Assembly (NCBI RefSeq): GCF_003935375.1
Contig: NZ_RHQM01000003.1
Coordinates: 248,001-312,000, forward strand
Direction: 5' to 3'
Source of the DNA: Stutzerimonas xanthomarina
GTDB lineage: Bacteria; Pseudomonadota; Gammaproteobacteria; Pseudomonadales; Pseudomonadaceae
DNA: 64,000 nt
The notes beneath the pieces are model-generated. The model did no database searches, was not told where the DNA came from, and worked only from the letters and a program-made list of their open reading frames with translations. Position 1 is the stretch's first letter; every line of letters begins with the position of its first letter. Positions 1 through 8,469 of the stretch are shown here, piece after piece. Position numbers and translations under genes: made by a program.

Positions 1-479
1 TGCCGCATGGCGAGAACCTGATTCTGGTGCTGGAAGATCACCTGCCGGTGCGCGTGCTGATGAAGGACATCGGCGAGGAAGCGGTGATTCTCGATGCCGA
101 CGCGCAGATTCCCGAGGCCGTAGGTCGCCTGGCGGTATCGGTGCCGGACGAGCTCAAGGTGCTGTCGATCTTCACCGACGTGTTCGACGGCTTCTTCCGC
201 TACCTCAGTCAGATTCTCGATGAGCAGGTCGGCCTGCCGGAGCAGCGCTTCTGGCAACAGGTGGCCGACTGCATCGCCGACTATCAGGCCCGCCAGCCGC
301 AGCTGCGCGACAAGTTCGCCCGCTACGACCTGTTCGCCGAGGAATTCGCCCGCTCCTGCCTGAACCGTCTGCAACTGGGCAACAACCGGCAGATGCTCGA
401 CCTGACCGATCCGGCCGGTGCGCTGAAGTTCGCCGGCACCCTTAAAAACCCCGTCGCGCCCTATGCGCCGGAACGCTGA
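1..479 (+). CDS. IucA/IucC-family siderophore synthetase, C-terminal part
   Basis: Only the last ~159 residues are present; the frame is open from base 3 and the start lies before the window. The protein resembles the C-terminal lobe of NRPS-independent siderophore (NIS) synthetases, the FhuF-like domain with the conserved PHGENL, DIGEE and FARYDLF-type stretches and a terminal LKNPVA segment. This family condenses carboxylates with amines or alcohols, using ATP, to build hydroxamate or citrate siderophores in the cytoplasm. The next gene overlaps its end by 17 bases and encodes a FhuF-type reductase, so a siderophore synthesis and iron-release unit is likely. The particular siderophore cannot be told from this fragment. 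Confidence 0.85.
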   Translation, partial: PHGENLILVLEDHLPVRVLMKDIGEEAVILDADAQIPEAVGRLAVSVPDELKVLSIFTDVFDGFFRYLSQILDEQVGLPEQRFWQQVADCIADYQARQPQLRDKFARYDLFAEEFARSCLNRLQLGNNRQMLDLTDPAGALKFAGTLKNPVAPYAPER

Positions 480-1224
480 AACCCAATGGGCGGATGACGA
501 GGCGCTGAACGACCTGCTGCTGCGGGTGCGCAACGCCCTGCCCGGACTGGACGGACGGGTTGGCTCGCCACGACCCGACGAGCTGATGCTGGATCGCCCG
601 CAGTCGCTGACTACCCTGCTGGCGCACTGGCAGGCGGCGCATCCGGAAGCGGGCCGGCACTACTGGGCGGCGCGCTGCTGGACGCTGTTGGTCTGGCAGC
701 CGATCTATCTGCAGGTGCTGGCCGTACAGCTCGACGGCCAGGCACCCGAGCTGGACGGCATGGCGCAAGGTCTGCAGCAGGGCTTCGTCGCCGGTTTCTG
801 CCTGCCGGCACACCAGCCGCTGCACGCCGACGCTCAGCGCCTGCTGCGGCATGCCGGGCAACAGATCCGCCAGTTCTGCACCAAGGCCCACGCGGCCTGC
901 GGCACCTTGCTCGGCCTGCATCCGAAGCTCGCGCAACGCCTCGCCGCGGATTGCGTGCTGGCCGCGCTGCTGCACGCGCAACGGACCGATGGCTGCGGCA
1001 ACCTGCAGCTCTGCCGTCGCGCCGATGCCTGGCTGGATGCGTGCGGCATGCAGGGCGCCAGCGGCCTGCTAGCGGTGCAGCTGACCGATGGCGGCACCCG
1101 TCTCGGCTTGCAGCGCAAGGCCTGCTGCCAGCATTTCCGCCGCGCCGATGGCGAGCTCTGCGACAGCTGCCCGAAGCTGCCGCTCGCCGAGCGCACTCGA
1201 CGCCTGCGCGAGCAGCATGGTTAG
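463..1224 (+). CDS. FhuF-type siderophore-iron reductase
   Basis: A 253-residue protein whose C-terminus carries Cys221, Cys222, Cys233 and Cys236. This is the C-C-x10-C-x2-C arrangement that binds the [2Fe-2S] cluster in FhuF and related siderophore ferric reductases. Such cytoplasmic enzymes reduce Fe(III) in the imported ferrisiderophore so that iron is released. The start overlaps the end of the upstream siderophore synthetase gene, which implies translational coupling and a shared iron-acquisition role. The rest of the sequence is poorly conserved, as is usual for this family. No Fur box is visible because the operon promoter is outside the window. Confidence 0.8.
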   Translation: MRRNAETQWADDEALNDLLLRVRNALPGLDGRVGSPRPDELMLDRPQSLTTLLAHWQAAHPEAGRHYWAARCWTLLVWQPIYLQVLAVQLDGQAPELDGMAQGLQQGFVAGFCLPAHQPLHADAQRLLRHAGQQIRQFCTKAHAACGTLLGLHPKLAQRLAADCVLAALLHAQRTDGCGNLQLCRRADAWLDACGMQGASGLLAVQLTDGGTRLGLQRKACCQHFRRADGELCDSCPKLPLAERTRRLREQHG

Positions 1225-1363
1225 CGCTCGCTGACCTCAGGCAGCATCCCGACACCTTACGCAGCTGGATACACATCACGCGGGCGAACCTTGTGGCTGC
1301 CGCGGGCGTTTCTTTGCTAATGTCGCGCCCGTTTCCGACTCGCTGCCGAAGACAGGTTCCCGC

Positions 1364-1606
1364 ATGGCCCGCAAGAAAGCTGCCCTCGATTTCGAACAAT
1401 CCCTCGCCGAGCTGCAACAGCTGGTCGAGCGCCTGGAAAGCGGCGAGCTGTCGCTGGAAGACTCGCTGACCTGTTTCGAACAGGGCATTGGGCTGACCCG
1501 CGACTGCCAGACGGCGCTGAGCCAGGCCGAGCAAAAGGTGCAGATTCTCCTCGAGCGCGACGGCAGCCTGCAGGAAGCTCCCTTCGAGTCGGACCCCGAA
1601 GCATGA
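1364..1606 (+). CDS. xseB: Exodeoxyribonuclease VII small subunit
   Basis: An 80-residue protein with the typical XseB core ([18 protein letters not shown], then GELSLEDSL and a conserved FEQG stretch). It is the small subunit of exonuclease VII, which degrades single-stranded DNA to short acid-soluble oligonucleotides; several XseB copies pack on one XseA. The length matches the family. Its stop overlaps the start of ispA by four bases (ATGA), and dxs follows, the usual gammaproteobacterial xseB-ispA-dxs order. The 139 bases before it hold no recognisable gene and probably contain the promoter. Confidence 0.95.
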   Translation: MARKKAALDFEQSLAELQQLVERLESGELSLEDSLTCFEQGIGLTRDCQTALSQAEQKVQILLERDGSLQEAPFESDPEA

Positions 1607-2493
1607 TGATCGGCGCCTACCAGAAAAGCGCTCAGCAGCGCGTCGACGCTTGCCTCGAAATCCTTTTCACCGCACCACTGCCGCAACTCGAACGCCTCTA
1701 TCAGGCCATGCGCTACAGCGTGATGAACGGCGGTAAACGGGTCCGCCCGCTGCTGGTCTACGCCGCCTGCGAAGCGCTGAATGGTGACAAGGCCGATGCT
1801 GACGGCGCGGCCTGTGCCGTCGAGCTGATCCACGCCTACTCGCTGGTACACGACGACCTCCCGGCGATGGACGACGACGATTTGCGTCGCGGCCAGCCGA
1901 CCACTCACAAGGCCTACGACGAGGCCTGCGCGATCCTTGCCGGCGACGGCCTACAGAGCCTGGCCTTCGAGGCCATGGCCGAGGCCGAGCGCAATCCGCA
2001 GGACGCCGCGCTGCGTCTGCGCATGTTCGCCGTGCTGGCCCGCGCCGCAGGGCCGGCCGGCATGGTCGGCGGCCAGGCCATCGACCTCGGTTCGGTCGGC
2101 CTCAAGCTCGATCGCGACGCCCTGGAGCTGATGCACCGGCACAAGACCGGCGCGCTGATCGAAGCCAGCGTGCAGCTCGGCGCGCTCGCCAGCGGCCATG
2201 CCGACGCCGACAACCTCGCCTCGCTGAGCCAGTATGCACGCGCCATCGGCCTGGCCTTCCAGGTGCAGGACGACATTCTCGACGTCGAAAGCGACACCGC
2301 GACCCTGGGCAAGCACCAGGGCGCCGACATCGCCCGGGACAAGCCGACCTACCCGGCACTGCTCGGCATGGACGCGGCCAAGGCCTACGCGCTGGAGCTG
2401 CGCGACCAGGCACTGCACGCGCTGCGCCCGTTCGATACCGCCGCCGAGCCGCTGCGCGAGCTGGCGCGCTACATCGTCGAACGACGCAACTGA
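1603..2493 (+). CDS. ispA: (2E,6E)-farnesyl diphosphate synthase
   Basis: A 296-residue prenyltransferase. The first aspartate-rich motif DDLPAMD is at residues 84-90 and a second, DDILD, lies in the C-terminal third. The allylic substrate-binding stretch NGGKRVRP is near residue 42. It condenses IPP with DMAPP and then GPP to make farnesyl diphosphate, the precursor of ubiquinone, undecaprenyl and octaprenyl chains. The start overlaps the xseB stop. A second ATG follows immediately at 1606, so the first residue is uncertain by one codon. The downstream neighbour dxs makes the first precursor of the same pathway. Confidence 0.95.
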   Translation: MMIGAYQKSAQQRVDACLEILFTAPLPQLERLYQAMRYSVMNGGKRVRPLLVYAACEALNGDKADADGAACAVELIHAYSLVHDDLPAMDDDDLRRGQPTTHKAYDEACAILAGDGLQSLAFEAMAEAERNPQDAALRLRMFAVLARAAGPAGMVGGQAIDLGSVGLKLDRDALELMHRHKTGALIEASVQLGALASGHADADNLASLSQYARAIGLAFQVQDDILDVESDTATLGKHQGADIARDKPTYPALLGMDAAKAYALELRDQALHALRPFDTAAEPLRELARYIVERRN

Positions 2494-2601
2494 GCCTTTC
2501 GCTGAAATAGCAGTCAAACCCCTACCGGACCCGGGGCCGTTCTTATCGAAGGACCCTTCGGGTAAACTGCCGCTCTTTTTTCAACAACAATGATCCGCCT
2601 G

Positions 2602-4500
2602 ATGCCCAAGACTTTTCACGAGATCCCTCGGGTTCGCCCCGCGACGCCCGTTCTTGACCGAGCGGCGACCCCCGAACAGCTGCGCCGACTGGGCGAGGCG
2701 GAACTCGAAGAGCTTGCCAACGAACTGCGCCAGGAGCTGTTGTACAGCGTCGGCCACACTGGCGGGCACTTCGGCGCCGGCCTCGGCGTGATCGAACTGA
2801 CCATCGCCCTGCATTACGTCTACGACACCCCGGATGACCGGCTGGTATGGGATGTGGGCCATCAGGCCTATCCGCACAAGATCCTCACCGGGCGCCGCGA
2901 GCGCATGGCCACGCTGCGTCAGAAGGACGGCCTGGCCGCCTTCCCGCGCCGCTCGGAGAGCGAGTACGACACCTTTGGCGTCGGTCACTCCAGCACCTCG
3001 ATCAGCGCCGCCCTGGGCATGGCGGTCGCCGCCCGTCTGAAAGGTGAGCAGCGCAAGTCCATCGCCGTGATCGGAGATGGCGCCCTGACCGCCGGCATGG
3101 CCTTCGAGGCGCTCAACCACGCCCCGGAAGTCGGCGCCAACATGCTGGTGGTGCTCAACGACAACGACATGTCGATCTCGCGCAACGTCGGCGGGCTGTC
3201 CAACTACCTGGCCAAGATTCTCTCCAGCCGCACCTACTCAAGCATGCGCGAAGGCAGCAAGAAGATCCTCTCGCGCCTGCCGGGCGCCTGGGAAATCGCC
3301 CGCCGCACCGAGGAATACGCCAAGGGCATGCTGGTGCCCGGCACGCTGTTCGAGGAACTCGGCTGGAATTACATCGGCCCCATCGACGGCCACGACCTGC
3401 CGACGCTGATCGCCACCCTGCGCAACATGCGCGACCTCGACGGCCCGCAGTTCCTCCATGTGGTGACGAAGAAGGGCAAGGGCTTCGCTCCCGCCGAAGC
3501 CGACCCGATCACCTGGCATGCGATCAGCAAGCTGGAGCCGGTCGGCGCCCCGGTCAAACCGAAGAAGCCCTCAGGGCCCAAGTACTCCAATGTGTTTGGC
3601 CAGTGGCTGTGCGACATGGCCGCCGCCGACCCGCGCCTGACCGGCATCACCCCGGCGATGAAGGAAGGCTCGGACCTGGTGGCCTTCAGCGAACGTTACC
3701 CGCAGCGTTACTTCGATGTCGCCATCGCCGAGCAGCACGCGGTGACGCTGGCGGCCGGCATGGCCTGCGAAGGCATGAAGCCGGTGGTGGCGATCTACTC
3801 GACGTTCCTCCAGCGCGCCTACGATCAGTTGATCCACGACGTCGCCGTGCAGAACCTCGACGTGTTGTTCGCCATCGACCGCGCCGGGCTGGTCGGCGAA
3901 GACGGCCCGACCCATGCCGGCAGCTTCGACCTCTCCTACCTGCGCTGCATCCCCGGCATGCTGGTGATGACGCCCAGCGACGAGAACGAGATGCGCCGCA
4001 TGCTCACCACCGGCTACCACTTCGAAGGCCCGGCCGCGGTGCGCTATCCGCGCGGCAGCGGCCCCAATGCGGCCATCGAGCCGGTACTGGAGCCGCTGGA
4101 GATCGGCAAGGCCGTGGTACGCCGTCAGGGCAGCAAGGTGGCGCTACTGGTGTTCGGTGTGCAGCTGCCAGAGGCGCTGCTGGTCGGCGAGACGCTGGAC
4201 GCCACGGTGGTCGACATGCGTTTCGTCAAACCGCTGGACGAAGCCCTGCTGCGCGAACTGGCTGACAGCCACGAGCTGCTGGTGACGATCGAAGAGAACA
4301 GCATCATGGCCGGCGCCGGCAGCGCGGTAGCCGAGTTCCTGGCTGGCGAAAGCATTCTCAAACCGATGCTGCATCTGGGCCTGCCCGACTACTACGTCGA
4401 GCACGCCAAGCCCAGCGAAATGCTCGCCGAGTGCGGCCTGGATGCGGCCGGCATCGAAGCGGCGGTGCGCAAGCGTCTCGCGACACTCGGCCAGGCCTGA
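2602..4500 (+). CDS. dxs: 1-deoxy-D-xylulose-5-phosphate synthase
   Basis: A thiamine-diphosphate enzyme of 632 residues that condenses pyruvate and glyceraldehyde-3-phosphate, the entry step of the methylerythritol phosphate isoprenoid pathway. The TPP-binding [15 protein letters not shown] block, the conserved [10 protein letters not shown] segment and the transketolase C-terminal domain with [15 protein letters not shown] are visible. The frame opens at an ATG at 2590, four codons earlier. I prefer 2602 because pseudomonad Dxs proteins begin M-P-x-T-F-H-E-I-P; neither start has a strong ribosome site. The 96-base gap after ispA may contain a separate promoter. Confidence 0.95.
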   Translation: MPKTFHEIPRVRPATPVLDRAATPEQLRRLGEAELEELANELRQELLYSVGHTGGHFGAGLGVIELTIALHYVYDTPDDRLVWDVGHQAYPHKILTGRRERMATLRQKDGLAAFPRRSESEYDTFGVGHSSTSISAALGMAVAARLKGEQRKSIAVIGDGALTAGMAFEALNHAPEVGANMLVVLNDNDMSISRNVGGLSNYLAKILSSRTYSSMREGSKKILSRLPGAWEIARRTEEYAKGMLVPGTLFEELGWNYIGPIDGHDLPTLIATLRNMRDLDGPQFLHVVTKKGKGFAPAEADPITWHAISKLEPVGAPVKPKKPSGPKYSNVFGQWLCDMAAADPRLTGITPAMKEGSDLVAFSERYPQRYFDVAIAEQHAVTLAAGMACEGMKPVVAIYSTFLQRAYDQLIHDVAVQNLDVLFAIDRAGLVGEDGPTHAGSFDLSYLRCIPGMLVMTPSDENEMRRMLTTGYHFEGPAAVRYPRGSGPNAAIEPVLEPLEIGKAVVRRQGSKVALLVFGVQLPEALLVGETLDATVVDMRFVKPLDEALLRELADSHELLVTIEENSIMAGAGSAVAEFLAGESILKPMLHLGLPDYYVEHAKPSEMLAECGLDAAGIEAAVRKRLATLGQA

Positions 4501-4510
4501 CGCGCGCTGC

Positions 4511-4541
4511 GGTGGATGGGTGAAGCGTCATCCACCCTACA
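4511..4541. repeat. Short interspersed palindrome (GGTGGATG...CATCCACCCTAC)
   Basis: Arms GGTGGATG and CATCCACC are separated by ten bases and followed by CTAC. Related copies occur at 42204, 45884, 45955, 47763 and 47850 in this window, always between genes. The form fits a REP-like repeat family of this genome rather than a site for one gene. Confidence 0.7.
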
Positions 4542-4598
4542 CTGGCCACTCCGAGTCGCACTATCGGCAGACTCGCTCCCCTCAAAGTGGGCGGATGT

Positions 4599-5075
4599 TC
4601 AGCCACGCAACAACAAATCACCCTCGATCGGCACGTAACGCGTCGCCGCACGGATCAGCGATTGCGCGGTAAGTCCCGGTACGCCATAGGCGGTCGCTTC
4701 GGCGCCGCCGGCCCGCACCCGATCGAGCAGCAGGTCGAAATCGCCATCGCCGGACGCCAGCACCACCTCGTCGACCCGTGCCGCCGCATCCAGCACGTCG
4801 ATGGTGATGCCCACATCCCAGTCACCCTTGGCCGAGCCGTCGCTGCGCTGGATATAGGGCTTGAGCTTCACCGTGAAACCGAGGTTGCGCAGGATTTGCT
4901 GAAACTGCTGCTGGCGTGCGTCACCGCGCTCGATGGCGTAGGCATAGGCCTCGACGATGGTGCCGCGACGGCTGACATCGGCCCACAGCGCCGCATAGTT
5001 GAAGTGGCAGCCATGGGCCTGCCGCACGGTGTAGTAAAGGTTCTGTACATCGGCGAACAGGGCGATCTTCTTCAC
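4599..5075 (-). CDS. NYN (PIN-like) domain protein, LabA/DUF88 type
   Basis: A 158-residue protein with the NYN fold signature: DVQNLYYT near the N-terminus, a central DVGITIDVLD segment and SGDGDFDLLL, supplying the acidic residues of a PIN-like nuclease site. NYN proteins are predicted metal-dependent RNases, but substrates for this subgroup are unknown. The frame extends to 5126, yet the GTG at 5075 gives the usual start V/M-K-K-I-A-L-F-A-D-V-Q-N, and the longer form would overlap the ribosome site of the divergent gene. It stands alone, divergent from the YciC-like gene. Confidence 0.8.
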   Translation of the reverse strand: MKKIALFADVQNLYYTVRQAHGCHFNYAALWADVSRRGTIVEAYAYAIERGDARQQQFQQILRNLGFTVKLKPYIQRSDGSAKGDWDVGITIDVLDAAARVDEVVLASGDGDFDLLLDRVRAGGAEATAYGVPGLTAQSLIRAATRYVPIEGDLLLRG

Positions 5076-5191
5076 GCGGCGGCCCGAATCTGAAAGGAGG
5101 GTCCAGTATGGACGGCGAAATCGCACATGTCCCGTCCTTGCCGCATCCGTTACAGTGGCGCCCCGAAACGATTACTCACCTTCGGTCTGCA

Positions 5192-5872
5192 ATGAACGTT
5201 CTTGCCATCCTGCGTGACGCCTGGTTCTTCTACTCCCGCCACTTCCTGACCATCGTCCGGCTCTGCCTGCCGCTGATCCTGCTCGAAAGCGCGACACGCC
5301 TGGCGCTCGATCACTGGCTCGGCGAAAACGTCCTGCCCGCCCTGGACCTGCTGGTGGGCCTGATCTTCTATCCGCTGTACGTCGGCGCACTGATCCTTTA
5401 TCTGGATGCGCGCAGCCGTGGCCACGATCCGGCGCTGCGCGCGGTCTACGCCCGGGCCCTGCCGCTGTGGCCGGCGCTGGCCGTGCTCTCGGGGCTCGGC
5501 TCACTGCTGATCATACTCGGCGCCTCGCTGTTCGTGCTGCCCGGCATCTGGGTCATGGTCAAGATCGCCTTCGCCGAGTACCTGCTGGTCTTGCGTGGCC
5601 TGACACCGCTGGCGGCGCTGAAGGAGAGCTTCGCCCTCACCCGCGGGCATTTTCTGCTAATACTGGGCTGTGTGATGACCGTGCTGTTACCGATCTGGAT
5701 GCTGGAAATCTGGATCGCCGCCCAGCTGTTCGCCGAGCAGACGCCACCACTGTTGCCGGCGATGTTGCTGGACGCCGTGGTCGGCCTGCTGCAGTTGCTG
5801 CCGACGATCATGCTGTTCCGCTGCTTCATGCTCTGCACCGAGCCGCCGACACGCCAGCCGGACAACGGCTGA
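5192..5872 (+). CDS. YciC-family inner-membrane protein
   Basis: A 226-residue polytopic membrane protein with about five to six hydrophobic segments and the family's N-terminal motif (LRDAWFFYSRHF) and TPLAALKESF loop. Function is unknown; related proteins sit in the inner membrane. The frame is also open from an ATG at 5108 with a near-perfect ribosome site (AAAGGAGG seven bases before it). That start would add 28 non-membrane residues unlike the family. I chose 5192 by family resemblance, but the 5108 signal is strong enough that the longer form could be real. Confidence 0.75.
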   Translation: MNVLAILRDAWFFYSRHFLTIVRLCLPLILLESATRLALDHWLGENVLPALDLLVGLIFYPLYVGALILYLDARSRGHDPALRAVYARALPLWPALAVLSGLGSLLIILGASLFVLPGIWVMVKIAFAEYLLVLRGLTPLAALKESFALTRGHFLLILGCVMTVLLPIWMLEIWIAAQLFAEQTPPLLPAMLLDAVVGLLQLLPTIMLFRCFMLCTEPPTRQPDNG

Positions 5873-5949
5873 GTGGTCTTTCGACGGAGGTTCAGGCGAG
5901 GCGCGCAGAGCCTGCTAGGCTTGCTCCGGCCACATCAGGAAACCCCGCC

Positions 5950-6378
5950 ATGGCCGACCAGAACCCAAGCATCCTTTCGCACATTTCACTGGGCAGCAAT
6001 CGCTTCGACGAAGCGGTTGCCTTCTACGAGCAGGTCCTCGCCACCCTTGGCTGCAGGCGCATCCTCGAACACCCCGGCGCCGTCGCCTGGGGCCGTGAAT
6101 ACCCGGAATTCTGGATTCAACGACCCATCGACGGCGGCAGCGCGTCGGTGGGCAACGGCACCCATGTCGGCTTTTTCGCTGCGGATCAGGCCGAGGTCGA
6201 CGCCTTCCATCGCGCGGCGATCGCCGCCGGCGCAAGCGATGAAGGCGCACCCGGCCCGCGCCCGGAATATGGCGAGCCCTACTACGGCTGTTTCGTACGC
6301 GATCTGGACGGCCACAAGATCGAGGCGTCCTACTGGGACGTGGCGCTGATGCAGCAACTCTACGGCAGCGGCAGCTAG
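5950..6378 (+). CDS. VOC-family glyoxalase/dioxygenase-like protein
   Basis: A 142-residue single-domain vicinal-oxygen-chelate protein with an N-terminal HISLG strand, a central GTHVGFFA strand and the C-terminal YGCFVRDLDGHKIEA segment. The His and Glu at the ends of these strands are the usual metal ligands of the beta-alpha-beta-beta-beta units. The substrate cannot be told; relatives include glyoxalase I, fosfomycin-resistance proteins and ring-cleaving dioxygenases. It is followed 10 bases later by a convergent SDR gene and appears monocistronic. Confidence 0.8.
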   Translation: MADQNPSILSHISLGSNRFDEAVAFYEQVLATLGCRRILEHPGAVAWGREYPEFWIQRPIDGGSASVGNGTHVGFFAADQAEVDAFHRAAIAAGASDEGAPGPRPEYGEPYYGCFVRDLDGHKIEASYWDVALMQQLYGSGS

Positions 6379-6388
6379 CCCGCTGCGC

Positions 6389-7219
6389 TCAGGAGGCGCG
6401 CCCGCCGAGCAGCCGCGGTAACAGCAGGCTCTGGTACAGCCGCGGAAAACAGCGCGCCAGCAGCTGGGCCTTCCAGTCCAGGTTGGACAGCACCAGCAAT
6501 CGGCGCCGGCGCAGCGCGCCCTGATAGATCGCCTCGGCCACATCCTGCGGCGAAGCGACTCGGCCGATATCCAACGCAGGGGTTGGCGCGGTCGAACCAT
6601 CGCCGACCAGCACGTTCTTGCGCAGATCGGTGGCGGTGTAGCCGGGGCAGACCAGCATGACGTTGACGTCGGTTTCCCGAAGCTCGCAACGCAGCGTTTC
6701 GAACAATCCGTGCAGGGCATGCTTGCTGGCGTTGTAGGCGGCCCGGTTGGGCACCGGCGAATACTGCGAAAGCGAGCTGAGCACAATGATCTGCCCGCCG
6801 CGGGAGATCAGACTGGGCAGCGCGGCCTGGGTGCAATGCAGCGCGCCGTAGAAATTCACCGCCATCACCCGCTCGAACACTGCCAGGCTGGTATTCGCTA
6901 CCGGGCTGCGGTGAGTGATGCCGACGTTGTTGACCAGCACGTCGATGCCGCCGTAACGCTCCACCACCAGCGCAATCGCGCGCTGCACCGCCTCGGCATC
7001 GCTGACGTCACAGCACAACCCCAGCGCATCGGCATTGTGGTGATCGGCCAGATGCTGCACCAGGCCATCCAGCGCATCCTGATGCAGATCGAAGATCACC
7101 AGCCGCGCGCCAGCCTGTGCCATGCGCACCGCCAGCGCGCGGCCGATCCCGGCACAGCCGCCGGTGATCACCACCAGCTTGCGGTTGAACACCTTGCGAT
7201 CGAACACCTTGCGCTGCAT
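6389..7219 (-). CDS. Short-chain dehydrogenase/reductase
   Basis: A 276-residue classical SDR. The Rossmann motif TGGCAGIG lies at residues 19-26, NNVG follows the third strand, a serine sits in the VLSSLSQYS strand, and the catalytic YNASK motif is present. It should oxidise or reduce a hydroxyl/carbonyl group with NAD(P)H. The aspartate in VIFDLHQD after the second strand suggests NAD(H) preference. The C-terminal extension is basic and hydrophobic (RRRRLLVLSN), as in membrane-associated SDRs. The ATG at 7219 is preceded by AAGGAG, so the longer upstream frame is rejected. Substrate unknown. Confidence 0.85.
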   Translation of the reverse strand: MQRKVFDRKVFNRKLVVITGGCAGIGRALAVRMAQAGARLVIFDLHQDALDGLVQHLADHHNADALGLCCDVSDAEAVQRAIALVVERYGGIDVLVNNVGITHRSPVANTSLAVFERVMAVNFYGALHCTQAALPSLISRGGQIIVLSSLSQYSPVPNRAAYNASKHALHGLFETLRCELRETDVNVMLVCPGYTATDLRKNVLVGDGSTAPTPALDIGRVASPQDVAEAIYQGALRRRRLLVLSNLDWKAQLLARCFPRLYQSLLLPRLLGGRAS

Positions 7220-7374
7220 ACCCCTACTCCTTCGTGCCGCACGCCTGCCTTTCGGTATGAGCATAGGTCGATATAGGCCGACATTCCTCACGCTGCTGCA
7301 GCAATATGGCTCATGGACAACCGGGCATCGGCTGCGCATGCTTGTTGGAACAGCGCAAGGCAGCGATCGATCCA

Positions 7375-8121
7375 TTGAAAGCATTCATCTATCTGGCCCT
7401 GGCCTCCCTTCTCGGCTTACCAGCCGCGGTCCTGGCCAATCCCGTTTCGCAACGCGTCCTCAACGTCGGCTACTACGAGTTCGCCCCGGCCATCTACACC
7501 GATGCCCAGGGCATGGCACGCGGCGAGCTGGCCGAACTGACCCGGCGCGTCGCGCGCCAAGCCGGCTACGGCGTACGCTTTCGAGGGCTGCCCGGCGCCC
7601 GCCTCTACGCGGCGCTGGAGAATGGCAGCATCGACCTCTGGCCTGGAGCCCAGGGCAAGCCGGAGCTGGCGACCCATACGCTGGAAGGCCGGCATACCCT
7701 CAGCCAGATCAATCTCAACCTCTACCGCCTTGCCGGTACGCCGGCGCCGCGCCTGCCGGACGACCTTGCCGGCAAGTCGCTGATCCTGATCGGCGGCTAC
7801 AGCTACTGGCCGAACGTCAACGCGCTACTGGACGATCCCGGCCTCGACCTGCGCCTGCTGCGCACCAGCAATCACCTTTCCGCGCTGGAGATGCTGCAGC
7901 GCAACCGTGGCGATTACCTGCTCGACTACCAGATTCCAGTGGAACAGGCCCGCCAGCGGCTACGGATGGAGGCGCTGCCCTACCAGCGCCTGGCCCAGGT
8001 GCCGATCCACTTCATCGTTTCGCGTCATGCTCGCGATGCCAGCGCCATCGTCACTGCGCTCGACGACGCCTATGAAGCGTTGCGCGTCGCCGGCGAGGAC
8101 CTCAGTCTGCCGTCGGACTGA
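7375..8121 (+). CDS. Periplasmic solute-binding-protein-like protein
   Basis: A 248-residue protein of the bacterial extracellular solute-binding family 3 type. It has a signal peptide (KAFIYLALASLLGLPAAVLA) and then LNVGYYEFAPAIYTDAQG, the usual first strand of the amino-acid-binding fold. Pseudomonads have many such stand-alone proteins in the periplasm. I place the start at a TTG (7375) exactly at the signal peptide; the frame is open from ATG 7306, which would put 23 odd residues ahead of it. The gene ends three bases before the stranded hrpB tail and faces it, so it is probably the native neighbour of hrpB. Confidence 0.7.
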   Translation: MKAFIYLALASLLGLPAAVLANPVSQRVLNVGYYEFAPAIYTDAQGMARGELAELTRRVARQAGYGVRFRGLPGARLYAALENGSIDLWPGAQGKPELATHTLEGRHTLSQINLNLYRLAGTPAPRLPDDLAGKSLILIGGYSYWPNVNALLDDPGLDLRLLRTSNHLSALEMLQRNRGDYLLDYQIPVEQARQRLRMEALPYQRLAQVPIHFIVSRHARDASAIVTALDDAYEALRVAGEDLSLPSD

Positions 8122-8123
8122 GC

Positions 8124-8189
8124 CTACTGCCCGCGTGGCTTGGCCCGTGCGGTCGGCTCGGCGATCAGCGGGTCGTCCGGCCAGTAATG
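8124..8189 (-). pseudogene. hrpB: Displaced 3' tail of hrpB
   Basis: Twenty-one codons plus a stop on the minus strand encode HYWPDDP...AKPRGQ. This matches the end of the island-borne HrpB (HWWPEDP...TKPRL) and is what the chromosomal hrpB at 33,549-36,038 lacks after its RYPK. The fragment has no start and is the leftover of the target gene on the far side of the inserted island. It marks the left boundary at about 8189/8190. Confidence 0.9.
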
Positions 8190-8200
8190 GCCTGCATCAA
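8181..8200. other. Left attachment junction of the island
   Basis: Host hrpB sequence reading CCAGTAATG ends here, followed by GCCTGCATC of the island. The other junction reads TTACATGGTGG followed by host CTTGGGATAGC. The two share ATGG and a following G/C-T-G pattern but not a long identical core, so the flanking repeat is short and imperfect. The exact crossover cannot be fixed without an empty-site relative. Confidence 0.7.
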
Positions 8201-8469
8201 ATGACGAGCACACCATTGACACCTCTCTGAGCCCCAGAATTTCTAGACCAGGGTCTATATCTGCAGCCCGAAGATTGACAGTCAATACTTCAGCGATGGA
8301 TTGACAAAAAAGCGAGCTGGCTGCTGGTGAGATTGACATATTCATTCGGATCGAACCTTCCTAGCTGCTCAAAGGGCTAAGAGACTGAATTTTTCCGCAG
8401 ACCTCACGCGCAGGATATGTAATGACGCTTGAGCCCCAAATTATTATTCTTACAAAAAATCACCCAATC
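8190..8469. other. Non-coding left end of the island
   Basis: No convincing gene is present; the open frame at 8124-8345 is the hrpB tail read into island DNA. The stretch becomes A+T-rich toward 8440-8469. It carries four ATTGACA boxes in one orientation and one reverse GTCAAT. This fits the AT-rich 3' end described for GInt elements, and it probably holds recombinase-binding sites and the end of the leftward transcript. Confidence 0.65.
8215..8338. repeat. ATTGACA boxes near the left island end
   Basis: ATTGACA occurs at 8215, 8274, 8300 and 8332. At 8274-8286 it forms the perfect palindrome ATTGACAGTCAAT. Several copies in 124 bases next to an attachment junction suggest arm-type sites for the Gin proteins. 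This is inference from position and repetition only. Confidence 0.5.

Noticed and set aside
8124..8345. A 73-codon minus-strand gene at the left island end
   Set aside because: Its last 21 codons are the hrpB tail and the rest is island junction DNA; no ribosome site or family supports it.
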